This document shows positions 26,059-33,852 of a stretch of DNA of 64,000 nt, piece after piece. The translations under genes and the position numbers were made by a program. Source of the DNA: an uncultured delta proteobacterium (GTDB lineage Bacteria > Myxococcota_A > Polyangia > Polyangiales > Polyangiaceae); assembly GCA_903892415.1 (NCBI GenBank), contig CAITIQ010000344.1, positions 1-64,000 on the forward strand, read 5' to 3'. The notes below the pieces were generated by a model. It worked only from the letters and a program-made list of their open reading frames with translations. It made no database searches and was not told the origin of the DNA. Every line of letters starts with the position of its first letter. Position 1 is the stretch's first letter.

Positions 26059-27000
26059 TTAGAACGAAGCGACCATCTGCACGTTGTGGTCTTCATCGAG
26101 GTCGGAGGCGAGCGCATATCCGACACCGCTGCGCTCTGACGCGGCAATCGAGAAACCACGCATCTCACCGACATACACAGGCGATTCACGCGCCGGCACC
26201 TCCCGGACGATGCGCGTTCGAAGACGAGTTTGGCGCATCTTGATGACGCTCGCGTCAAACACGTAAACCGTCAGACGGTGCCCCTTCACCTTGTAGTGAA
26301 GCGCAGCCGTGTTGTGTGAGTTCTCCACCATGTAGAGCCGAGCGCCGTCGAAGCTCGGGCTGGCGCCTATCCGCTCGTTGCGCCGCAAGAGTTGAAGAGC
26401 CGAGCGCTGCACGGGCACACCGACGTAGGGCTCCAGTCGTGCAAGCTTCTCCGGATTCTCCTCCTCCGGGGGCAGCGGATTCGCGTGGAGGGCGACCAGC
26501 TCATCCAACACGGTGTCGAGTGTTGACTCCTTCGCCTTGCCGGGAGCGGCCGAAGGCGCGTCCACGTTGCTTCCCGGGGAAGCCTGAATCGATGCGACGG
26601 CGGCCGAGTCGCGGGTGGCTCGCACGACGACGAAGAAAACAAAGCACGCCGCTACGGCCAACACGGCAACCACGCCCACGCGGCTCCGGACGTCCCGTTG
26701 AGCAGCCTGCGCCGCAACGACCTCCGTGAGCTTGGACTCTGATGCGCGTACGCCCGAAACTTCAAGCGAGATGGCTCGTTCCATACGCTCACGGGCGGCA
26801 GCGGAGCCGCGCCTGGCACAGGAGCGTCGCAAACTCGCCCGCATCGAGCGAATGAGCTCCATCTCGTCGCGACAGGAGGAGCATTCAAGTACGTGGTTCT
26901 CGACTTCAATGGCTCGTGATGGCTCGAGTTCACCATCTACCAAGAGCATCACGCTTCGAGAGCAACAGGGGGTTCGGGTACTCACGCGAAGTGCGCTCAT
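26059..27000 (-). CDS. Zinc-type (ZAS) membrane anti-sigma factor
   Basis: 313 residues; the ATG overlaps the upstream sigma stop (ATGA). The N-terminal ZAS/zf-HC2 motif is His36-x3-Cys40-x2-Cys43 in VENHVLECSSCRDEM. A basic helix follows, then one membrane segment at about 107-126 and a periplasmic domain of about 185 residues with no recognised fold (LEPYVGVPVQRSALQLLRR; LTVYVFDASVIKM; YVGEMRGFSIAASERSGVGYALASDL). The C-terminal part resembles other anti-sigma sensor domains that end in a GYALASDLD-type motif. It would hold the sigma factor at the membrane until a redox or envelope signal releases it; the signal is unknown. Confidence 0.88.
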   Translation of the reverse strand: MSALRVSTRTPCCSRSVMLLVDGELEPSRAIEVENHVLECSSCRDEMELIRSMRASLRRSCARRGSAAARERMERAISLEVSGVRASESKLTEVVAAQAAQRDVRSRVGVVAVLAVAACFVFFVVVRATRDSAAVASIQASPGSNVDAPSAAPGKAKESTLDTVLDELVALHANPLPPEEENPEKLARLEPYVGVPVQRSALQLLRRNERIGASPSFDGARLYMVENSHNTAALHYKVKGHRLTVYVFDASVIKMRQTRLRTRIVREVPARESPVYVGEMRGFSIAASERSGVGYALASDLDEDHNVQMVASF

Positions 27001-27692
27001 GATACAGCCCTACGCCGCTCACGGAAGGCTGCTAGATCCGCCGGAGCCGAAATCTCCGGGCTGCTCTCCTGCGCGGGACGACTGGACGGTTGTGCGGGTA
27101 GGATGCCGAGCACCTCGGCGTGGTCGCGCAGTCGACTCTGGAGGAGCTTTCTGCCGCGGTGGAGCCGACTCATCACGGTGCCAATGGGACAGCCCATGAC
27201 GTCGGCGATCTCCTTGTAGGACAACTCCTCCACATCGGACAGGATCACCGCCAAGCGGAAATCCTCAGGAAGCTCATCCAACGCGGCCGACAATTCGGCT
27301 TCAATCAACGGTTTGAGGACGGCTGACTCGGCGTCACGCACCGCGCGCATGGTGGAGGCGCTCGTCCAGTTCTCAACCAAGGTGTCGGCCGTAGGCCCGT
27401 CCAACACACCGCGCTCCATACCGCCACGGCGATACTTGTTGATGAAGGTGTTGGTGAGGATGCGCAGCAACCAAGCCTTGAGGTTAGTACCAGGCTCAAA
27501 CTGGTCTTTCGCCCGAATCGCCTTGAGGATGGTGTCCTGCACCAAGTCCTCCGCCTCCGAGCTGCCGCGGGTCATCCGGCTGGCCACACTGAACAGAGTG
27601 TCCATGTGTCCGAGCATCTCAGTGGAAAAGGCATCAGCCCTCGAGGGCGGTGCCTCTTTCGTTGCAGGTCGTCGGAACAGGAAGAAGGCCAT
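26997..27692 (-). CDS. ECF-family RNA polymerase sigma factor (SigH/RpoE-like)
   Basis: 231 residues. Region 2 reads MLGHMDTLFSVASRMT, EAEDLVQDTILKAIRA, LKAWLLRILTNTFINKYRR. Region 4 reads FRLAVILSDVEELSYKEIA, CPIGTVMSRLHRGRKLLQ. The 'MGCPxGTVMSRLHRGRK' stretch resembles actinobacterial SigR/SigH oxidative-stress factors, as I recall. A Pro/Ser-rich tail follows region 4. It is coupled by ATGA to a ZAS anti-sigma gene. A perfect 6-base inverted repeat sits just upstream of the start codon. Likely regulates an envelope or thiol-stress response. Confidence 0.93.
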   Translation of the reverse strand: MAFFLFRRPATKEAPPSRADAFSTEMLGHMDTLFSVASRMTRGSSEAEDLVQDTILKAIRAKDQFEPGTNLKAWLLRILTNTFINKYRRGGMERGVLDGPTADTLVENWTSASTMRAVRDAESAVLKPLIEAELSAALDELPEDFRLAVILSDVEELSYKEIADVMGCPIGTVMSRLHRGRKLLQSRLRDHAEVLGILPAQPSSRPAQESSPEISAPADLAAFRERRRAVS

Positions 27693-27702
27693 CTTGGAAT
27701 TA

Positions 27703-27718
27703 CCAACCGATAGGTTGG
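27703..27718 (-). promoter_or_regulatory. Perfect inverted repeat upstream of the sigma-factor start
   Basis: CCAACC-GATA-GGTTGG lies 11 bases before the ATG at 27692, in the 5' leader of the sigma gene. It could be a protein operator or a hairpin that covers the ribosome binding region. The direct evidence is only the symmetry and position. Confidence 0.45.
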
Positions 27719-27762
27719 CAATTGATTCCCCGAGCGCAACCTTTCCGTGTGCGCCAAGCTAA

Positions 27763-27793
27763 GATCCTCGTTTACCCGCAAAAAGCGAGGATC
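27763..27793 (-). terminator. Inverted repeat between phaR-like gene and sigma factor gene
   Basis: GATCCTCG and CGAGGATC form an 8-base stem around a 15-base loop, 15 bases downstream of the phaR-like stop. No T run follows on the minus strand, so it is at best a weak terminator; it might instead be an operator for the sigma operon promoter. Confidence 0.4.
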
Positions 27794-27807
27794 AACAAAG
27801 ATCTAGG

Positions 27808-28467
27808 CTAAGGCTTGTTCGAGTTCTTTTGGAGTTCGGCGAGCTGAGCCGAGAGTTCCACGACCTTTGCCTCCAAAGCGGCCACCTGATCCCGCAACTC
27901 GGCGAAGGACTTGGCGCTCGGCACAATTGCGCGAATTCGTTCATCCAGCGAGGAGATGCTGCTCTCCATCAGCTCCGTGAGGCGACCCTTACGCTCGTCC
28001 CCACCGCGCCGCTCCTCCGCCTTGCGCTCCTCTTCCTTTCGAGCCTCGGCCTCGAGATCGGGGACCGGCTCTACTACTTTGGGTGGAGCGACGGCCCCCG
28101 CGGCGTCGCTGGGCTCCTGATCAGCTGTTGCGGGCGGCATGAAGCGGCCCAGCGTCCCCTCGCGAAGCTGAGTCAGCAGCTTTTCACCGCGTTCTTGAAT
28201 CAGGTCGCGAAGTGCGGCCAGCGGGACGCTGCGTGGCTGCGCTCGAAGATCTTCGGAGAGAATGAGCGCGAGCGTGACCTCGGTCTTGTCCTCTTTGGTC
28301 TTGTTGTCGATGATCTGAACTTCTTCACCGGCACGAACCATTTCACCGATTTGCTGGAGGGTGACGTACCGACTGTCTCGGGTGTCGTACAGCTTTCGGT
28401 TTGAGTAACGCTTGATGACGCGCCGCGGCCCCCCGCGTAAAACTCCCGTGTCCTTGCTCGCATCCAT
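27808..28467 (-). CDS. PhaR-type polyhydroxyalkanoate synthesis regulator
   Basis: 219 residues from the ATG at 28467; ATG 28500 and TTG 28509 are possible but their added codons look non-coding. The PHB/PHA accumulation DNA-binding domain spans about 14-75: RVIKRYSNRKLYDTRDSRYVTLQQIGEMV, then VQIIDNKTKEDKTEVTLALILSE. The middle is Lys/Glu-rich. The C-terminal 45 residues form a heptad-like coiled coil (ELRDQVAALEAKVVELSAQLAEL). In other bacteria PhaR represses phasin genes and binds PHA granules. No PHA synthase or phasin lies in the window, so the target is open. Confidence 0.88.
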   Translation of the reverse strand: MDASKDTGVLRGGPRRVIKRYSNRKLYDTRDSRYVTLQQIGEMVRAGEEVQIIDNKTKEDKTEVTLALILSEDLRAQPRSVPLAALRDLIQERGEKLLTQLREGTLGRFMPPATADQEPSDAAGAVAPPKVVEPVPDLEAEARKEEERKAEERRGGDERKGRLTELMESSISSLDERIRAIVPSAKSFAELRDQVAALEAKVVELSAQLAELQKNSNKP

Positions 28468-28565
28468 CGGCGCGGCATTTGAGCACCTCGGACGGTACAT
28501 CCGCAACAAGCCCTTTTGCCCGGCTAGAAATTCGGCGAATTAGGGGGCCTGCGATATAGCGGGGC

Positions 28566-30392
28566 ATGTTTCATCGAGCGCTTTGGCTCGTGTTTGCGCT
28601 GCTCGTGACGCTTTGTGTGGGCTGCCACTCCCAACGCAACACCCCCGAGTTGCTCGACCTGTCCGACGTATCGCCGCGGCTGGTGAAGTCGGGAGACCAA
28701 ATGGTCGTACTTGGACGGGACCTACCCGTCGGCCAGGTTGCAGACGCCAGAGTCCAGTTCGTTGGTTCCACGAGCCAGCCTGGCAAACCGAGCAGTCGCG
28801 AACGTTCGATCGAGGTCACAGGAGCGCGGCTGACGCGCGAAGGCGTCGAGTTCCACGTGGATGACGCGCTCCTTGCCCGGTTCTGCGGTGAGGGAGAAGA
28901 GGCAGAACACGCGACCTTCAGCGGCCGAGTCGAGGTGTGGTTGCCGTCGACGGGCCGACTTCCTGTCTACGGTTCACTCAAGGGCGACGTCGTCATCGAC
29001 TTCGTACCGCGACGGGCTTCCCAACGCGTCTTGCAGCTGCGGGAAGCCGCCGTGAGGGACACAGAAGAAGTCGTTGGAACGGTCTTCGAGCCGGTCGCAG
29101 ATGGGACCGGCTTTGCGATTTCACGACTTGCTTCGGACAGCCCATTGGCCCAGGCCGGTGCTCAAAACGGGGATATCGTGCTCGCACTCGACGAGCTCAC
29201 CGTCCTGTCTCGAGACGACCTGCGCCTGCGAGGAGATGGTCAGCCAGCAGCGATCGAAATTCTACGGGCGGAGGAATCCCTCCTGCTGGCAATGCCAACC
29301 GATGGTTTTCGCTCAACGACCAGCACGTCGACGAACTTTGGTCTGGTCTTGCTGGGAGCAATGTTCTTAGCGTTTGCGGCGTTGGCCGGACCGCTGGCTT
29401 TCTGGCTCAGGTGGCTGTCTTTCCGTGTGCGAGAGGCGCTTGTGAGTCGGCGGGAGACCTCAGCGCTTGGCGCGGTGTTGCGTACCGCTGGGGGATGGGG
29501 AGCAAGCCAGACTCGTTCGGTGGGACCCGTCTTTTTGCTTTGTGTGCTGGTGATCTTTTTTGCGACCTTTCCACTCATCGAGCTGCGGCTTGGCCTACCG
29601 CTCGACATTCCCACGCTTTACTTGTTGAGCGTAACGGCTCGACTAACGACGGCTATTCTCACGGGTGGTTGGGGGACCGGGGTTGGTGTGGTGCGCCGCC
29701 GTGCCACCGCGCTCCTGTGGACGCTGCTCAGTGAATTGCCAACCACTTTGGCGCTCGCTGCTGCGCTTTGGACGGTCGGCAGCTTCCACGTGAAGGACGT
29801 GGTTCATTTTCAATGTGCCGCTGGCCTCGGCTTCGCTGATTCCGGCAGTCAACCTTGGATGTGGTTGGTGTTCAGAAATCCGCTGCTGGCTTTGCTCTAC
29901 GGCTTCGTGTTCGTCATCGCCCTGGTTGAGCGTGATCAGGGCGAGATGCAGCCCGCGGACTGGGTGCATTTGCTGCTCTGCAGCGGCCTCGGGGCCATCG
30001 TATTCTTCGGTGGCTACGGCCTGCCTGGAACGGCGACCTCTGAACTCACGGTCCAGCCTTGGTTGCAATTGCTCGGGTCGGTCGTCTTTTTGGTCAAGTC
30101 GCTAACGATTGCGCTGGTTGTGTTGGTGCTCAGAAGTGCGCTGCCACGCATCCGCCCGCAACTCTATAGAACCCTTGCGCTGCGGCTATTCGCGCCTTTT
30201 GCGGCTCTCTCTCTCGGCGTTACGATCCTCTCCCGAATTTACCCACCCCTACCAGCGGTAGAGCGCGCTGCCGCTTTGGTGGTGTTAGCCGGAGTTTGCT
30301 TGGTCCTGATATTGCTCCTCGCTCCGGCGTTCGGGAGGCGAATTCGCCGTCCAGAGTTTTCGGAGCGTGCTCGAGTTAACCCGTTCCTCTAA
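28566..30392 (+). CDS. Lipoprotein / IPT-like / PDZ / NuoH-like membrane fusion protein
   Basis: 608 residues. The signal peptide ends in lipobox VGC (Cys20). Residues about 33-145 look like a beta-sandwich of the IPT/TIG type (DVSPRLVKSGDQMVVLGRDLP). A PDZ domain lies at about 160-245 (SDSPLAQAGAQNGDIVLALDE). From 256 on there are about eight to nine membrane segments. Their pattern follows complex I subunit H: LDIPTLYLLSVTARLTTAIL in the middle and VVLVLRSALPRIRPQLYRTLALR near the end, matching the NuoH 'WVRATLPRLRYDQLM' region. The acidic quinone-site loop of NuoH (EAESELVAGY) is not visible; the matching place reads LVERDQGEMQ. It is probably not a proton-pumping subunit but a membrane scaffold with periplasmic sensing domains. 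Confidence 0.7.
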   Translation: MFHRALWLVFALLVTLCVGCHSQRNTPELLDLSDVSPRLVKSGDQMVVLGRDLPVGQVADARVQFVGSTSQPGKPSSRERSIEVTGARLTREGVEFHVDDALLARFCGEGEEAEHATFSGRVEVWLPSTGRLPVYGSLKGDVVIDFVPRRASQRVLQLREAAVRDTEEVVGTVFEPVADGTGFAISRLASDSPLAQAGAQNGDIVLALDELTVLSRDDLRLRGDGQPAAIEILRAEESLLLAMPTDGFRSTTSTSTNFGLVLLGAMFLAFAALAGPLAFWLRWLSFRVREALVSRRETSALGAVLRTAGGWGASQTRSVGPVFLLCVLVIFFATFPLIELRLGLPLDIPTLYLLSVTARLTTAILTGGWGTGVGVVRRRATALLWTLLSELPTTLALAAALWTVGSFHVKDVVHFQCAAGLGFADSGSQPWMWLVFRNPLLALLYGFVFVIALVERDQGEMQPADWVHLLLCSGLGAIVFFGGYGLPGTATSELTVQPWLQLLGSVVFLVKSLTIALVVLVLRSALPRIRPQLYRTLALRLFAPFAALSLGVTILSRIYPPLPAVERAAALVVLAGVCLVLILLLAPAFGRRIRRPEFSERARVNPFL

Positions 30393-30469
30393 AGCACCGC
30401 CCGCCGGGGCAGTTGCCGTGCACTTCCACATGAAAGAGCTTTTCCCTTGCCGTAAGGACAGCTTAACTT

Positions 30470-32146
30470 GTGAGTGTGTCACTGGATGAATCCCGGTTGA
30501 GTTGTACAAGCTGCGGGCTCCCGCTCTCGGGGTCCGCCTGTGCTGCCTGCGGGGGAAGCGGATTGCCCTTGGCGCTAGCCGACGGTGTAGCTGGCTCGGC
30601 AAGGGCTTACGCAGCGGAAGCTGAGCGACCTGAGCTTGGGTCCCACGCAGACCTTGCAGACGGCAACTTCAGCAACTTGGTTTCGCGCTGTGCGTCGGCG
30701 CTCGGAATGGCCGATGTCACGTCTGCTGACACGCCGGATGGCCCGTTGTTTCGAGCTATCTCGCGAGGGTTCGCGTTGTTCTTCCGCATCCGCCCCAACA
30801 TTGGCGACCTTGTCGTCGAGGTGCCCGTCGTAAGGCTGCCGCTCACTCAGTACGTGGCCGCACTGCGACTGATCTTGGAGCTTTCGGATCGCGATCGCTC
30901 GGCGGTCCGCTACTCCACCCGCGGCGAGTTGGTGATCGCCCGCTTCGTTGGGGTGCTGCCGACAATGAGCCCAGTCGCCTTCTTCCAAGCGGTGGAGGCG
31001 GTGCTCGAGGCCGCCCTCGATTGTGCTCGCGTTCTCGTCGGCTCGTTTCAAGCACGCGAGATCACGCCCAAGGAGTACGGCGCGCTGACGCTCGAGAGCT
31101 TCCCCCGCGGCATCGTGCTTTCGGATGAGCTCCCGACCTCGTCTCAACGCACCGCTTTGGCAGCCCAATCGTCGCGGCGAGTACCAACCCGCGAGTTGCT
31201 TGGCCCCACGAGGCCTACGCCCGTAGCCGACGTACCCGCCATCTTGATGCCCCCCGGCGGTTCGGCACAGCCCAAAGCAGCTCCAGCTCCAGCAGCAGCC
31301 GCTGCACGCCCAACTCCCGCAAAGTCTCCTTCGGTTCCCCCCGCTCCCAAGCCCGCTGCAAGCCCCCAACCTGCGTTGCGGCCCCCCCAACGCGAGGTCC
31401 CGAAGCCGCGTGAGGAGCACACGCCGCCAACCGCACCGTCACCGGCTGACGCGCGCGGATCGAACTTCCCGCCTGCTGCACCTGGGCCAGCCAAGCCAGT
31501 TACGCCGCCAGCTCCGGCCGTTACTCCCATCACGCAAGTGAGTCCGGCCGCTCCGCCCAAAGCAGGGTCACGGCACGCGGCTCTGTGTGAGCTCTTGCAC
31601 AAGGCACAGACGCTCGGCGCCGTGCTGAGCTTCGCTGACCAACCAGCGACCATGTGCCTGCTGATTCGCGCCACCGTCTACCGGACGATCCTCGAGCACG
31701 AGCAGGCTGCTCCAGGCGCGGCCGCCCATCTGGCAACAACCACCGCAAGCATCACCAAGGAGATCTACATCACGGCTCCCGGGAAGCGTCGCGGTTCGAT
31801 GGCCATCCCGCCGACAGCCCCAGCCTTCGAGACGATGTCGGAAATCGTCGCAAAGGAAGGAGTGGTGCAGTCCAGCGAGCCGTTGGTGATTCAGCCAATC
31901 ACGACCGCGCAAGAGGCGAAGCAGCACCTTGCTCGTTATGTGTCTGAAATCGACCAAGCTCCCAGCGATGTAGATCTTCGGCACTTCTTGGCACTTGGCG
32001 CTCTCTCGGAGCTGCTGGTCCGGGCGAAGTTGCCGCCGGCGACGCAGGAACGACTCAAAGGCATTCTGGCGCACGCCCGCAAAGAAGGCCCCAAACAGCA
32101 GGTTGTGGAGCTGATGATGACCGCGCTCAACCGGATGATCGCTTGA
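30470..32146 (+). CDS. Zinc-ribbon protein with YbjN-like domain and Pro-rich linker
   Basis: 558 residues from a GTG at 30470, AAGGA upstream. A short zinc ribbon has Cys12, Cys15, Cys24, Cys27. Residues about 67-200 form an alpha/beta domain (FALFFRIRPNIGDLVVEVPVVRLP ... YSTRGELVIARFVGVLP) like YbjN or the type III secretion chaperone fold. A Pro/Ala-rich linker (about 255-365) follows, then a helical C-terminal region (SRHAALCELLHKAQTLG; LRHFLALGALSELLVRAKLPP). The next gene starts on its stop (TGATG) and carries a related YbjN-like domain, so the two proteins likely work together. Function unknown. Confidence 0.6.
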   Translation: MSVSLDESRLSCTSCGLPLSGSACAACGGSGLPLALADGVAGSARAYAAEAERPELGSHADLADGNFSNLVSRCASALGMADVTSADTPDGPLFRAISRGFALFFRIRPNIGDLVVEVPVVRLPLTQYVAALRLILELSDRDRSAVRYSTRGELVIARFVGVLPTMSPVAFFQAVEAVLEAALDCARVLVGSFQAREITPKEYGALTLESFPRGIVLSDELPTSSQRTALAAQSSRRVPTRELLGPTRPTPVADVPAILMPPGGSAQPKAAPAPAAAAARPTPAKSPSVPPAPKPAASPQPALRPPQREVPKPREEHTPPTAPSPADARGSNFPPAAPGPAKPVTPPAPAVTPITQVSPAAPPKAGSRHAALCELLHKAQTLGAVLSFADQPATMCLLIRATVYRTILEHEQAAPGAAAHLATTTASITKEIYITAPGKRRGSMAIPPTAPAFETMSEIVAKEGVVQSSEPLVIQPITTAQEAKQHLARYVSEIDQAPSDVDLRHFLALGALSELLVRAKLPPATQERLKGILAHARKEGPKQQVVELMMTALNRMIA

Positions 32147-33309
32147 TGATTGCGCTCTCAGAACTAGCCGCGCGTGTTGGGCCTTCGGTGGTTGGCGTCG
32201 TTTCACCCACCAATCGGGGGTCGGGCTACTGCGCCCTCGCCAATGGACTCGTTGTCACCAGTCTGGACATCGTCGGCTATGACCGCGAGGTTCAGCTCAT
32301 GCTCGAGAACGGCTCGAGTGTCGCGGCCGTCGTGGTGAGAGCCAACGTGGCTTTGGACGTTGCACTGCTCCTGCCGAAGGAGCCCCTCGAGCTGCCTCCT
32401 CTCACGAGCGGGGCAGACCCGCAGCTCGGTGATGAGGTTGCAATCATGGGCCGCGCACACTCCGAGCCAATCATTGTGCGTTCTCGGATCGCCTCTACCA
32501 ATCGCATCTACGAACAATTCAGTCACGTTCAGTTGGACGTAGCTCCCGATGAGTTTTCTCTGGGCGCGCCGGTGCTCGACGCCAACGGCGGGGTGCTGGG
32601 ATTGCTCGTTCGATCACGCCGGGTACGCACGCTCGGGGACCGCAATGCTCACAAGTGGGTCTCCGGCCTCGTACTCCCGATCTCATCGTTCGAGGGCGGC
32701 CTGCTCTCCGCCGACGGCCCTCACGAGGAGATCCTCGAGCTGTTACCGGAATACGGTTGTCCCAGGTGCGACACGATCTTCGAGCCGGAGCTGGATCGCT
32801 GCCTCGAGTGCGGCACCTTGCTACCCCATCGCTTTGTCCGCGAGACGTTGGCTCCTCCCACGAAACCATCTTTGAGGGGCGGCTTTGCGGTCAAGGCAGC
32901 GCTCGCCTCGTTGGGCATCCCACGCAACCGCGCCCAAGTTGGACCGCGCACCTGGCGCTTCGCACCGGCGATCCAAGATCAAGCCGTCGGCGCACAGTTG
33001 GACCTGACCACCGATGACGAAGGGGAAAATCTTGTACTGCGCAGCCCAGTCGTTCGGCTTCCCGTGGAAAACTTCGAGCCGCTCTATCGGCACTTACTCA
33101 CCCTGAATGACGAGACCTCCGGTGAGTACCGCCTGAGCGTGGTGGACTCGAGCGTGTACCTCAGCGTTTTCGTGCCTTCGGCGGCGGTGGATCCTGCTTC
33201 TTTTCCCACCGTGGTAAGCGATTTCTCGCGAACCCTTACGCTCTACCGGACGACCTTCCAGCGGCACTTCGGGCTCGAGCCGCTGTTCGAGAACGAAGTC
33301 GATTTTTAG
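32146..33309 (+). CDS. Trypsin-like pseudoprotease with zinc ribbon and YbjN-like domain
   Basis: 387 residues from the ATG at 32146. Residues 1-185 follow the HtrA/trypsin-like plan: RGSGYCALANGLVVTSLDIV, VVVRANVALDVALLLP, then SLGAPVLDANGGVLGLLV. The catalytic His is replaced by Asp41, the Asp (71) remains, and the Ser of GNSGGP is replaced by Leu139. It should therefore be inactive as a protease. A zinc ribbon follows (Cys205, Cys208, Cys219, Cys222). The last 120 residues are a YbjN-like domain (NLVLRSPVVRLPVENFEPLYRHLL) related to that of the upstream gene. Likely a binding or scaffold protein in the cytoplasm, as no signal peptide is seen. Confidence 0.68.
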   Translation: MIALSELAARVGPSVVGVVSPTNRGSGYCALANGLVVTSLDIVGYDREVQLMLENGSSVAAVVVRANVALDVALLLPKEPLELPPLTSGADPQLGDEVAIMGRAHSEPIIVRSRIASTNRIYEQFSHVQLDVAPDEFSLGAPVLDANGGVLGLLVRSRRVRTLGDRNAHKWVSGLVLPISSFEGGLLSADGPHEEILELLPEYGCPRCDTIFEPELDRCLECGTLLPHRFVRETLAPPTKPSLRGGFAVKAALASLGIPRNRAQVGPRTWRFAPAIQDQAVGAQLDLTTDDEGENLVLRSPVVRLPVENFEPLYRHLLTLNDETSGEYRLSVVDSSVYLSVFVPSAAVDPASFPTVVSDFSRTLTLYRTTFQRHFGLEPLFENEVDF

Positions 33310-33352
33310 GGTCTTTGCGCAACGACCGACGACCTCGTCCGTAGAGGACGCG

Positions 33353-33814
33353 ATGAGCCTTCGACTAAAGCTAGCCAGCGTGCTTCTCCCAATCGCGCTC
33401 GTCGGGATGTCGTGCCGAGAGAACGACGCACCCGACGAGGCAGTTGCATTGCTCGAGTCGGTTCGAGCCGATGACTACCAAGGATGGCAGCGCGCACCAG
33501 GCTACCCTTCACGCACGCCCACCAGCGCCCCTCATGCGGACGCCGTGGAGATCTTCGTCAACGACGTTCTCGCAGAGGCGCTGACAGAGGAAGGGCTCGT
33601 GGAGTGGCCCGTGGGTTCGATCGTCGCCAAAGACGGCTACGACTCGGATGGCGCGCTGGAGCTGATCGCGCTGATGGAAAAGCGTGAATCAGGCTGGTTT
33701 TGGGCTGAATACGACGGCGACGGCGAACCTCTCTTCTCGGGCGAACCAGGCATCTGTCTCGACTGCCACGCAAGTGGCGATGACTACGTCCGCGCCTTTG
33801 GTTTTGCCAACTAG
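33353..33814 (+). CDS. Cytochrome P460-family heme lipoprotein
   Basis: 153 residues. The signal peptide ends GMSC (Cys21). The mature part has the compact P460 plan (AVEIFVNDVLAEAL, WPVGSIVAKDGYDSDGALELIALMEKRESGWFWAEYD) and one c-type heme motif near the end, Cys135-Leu-Asp-Cys138-His139 (GICLDCHASGDDYVRAFGF). P460 proteins include hydroxylamine or NO-related oxidases and electron carriers, but most lipoprotein forms are uncharacterised. The Lys crosslinked to heme in true P460 cannot be assigned by eye. It starts 43 bases after the pseudoprotease gene and is convergent with the kinase gene. Confidence 0.8.
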   Translation: MSLRLKLASVLLPIALVGMSCRENDAPDEAVALLESVRADDYQGWQRAPGYPSRTPTSAPHADAVEIFVNDVLAEALTEEGLVEWPVGSIVAKDGYDSDGALELIALMEKRESGWFWAEYDGDGEPLFSGEPGICLDCHASGDDYVRAFGFAN

Positions 33815-33852
33815 CAACCGCTGCGGCTCGAGCTCGGAGACGAGCGAGCGCT

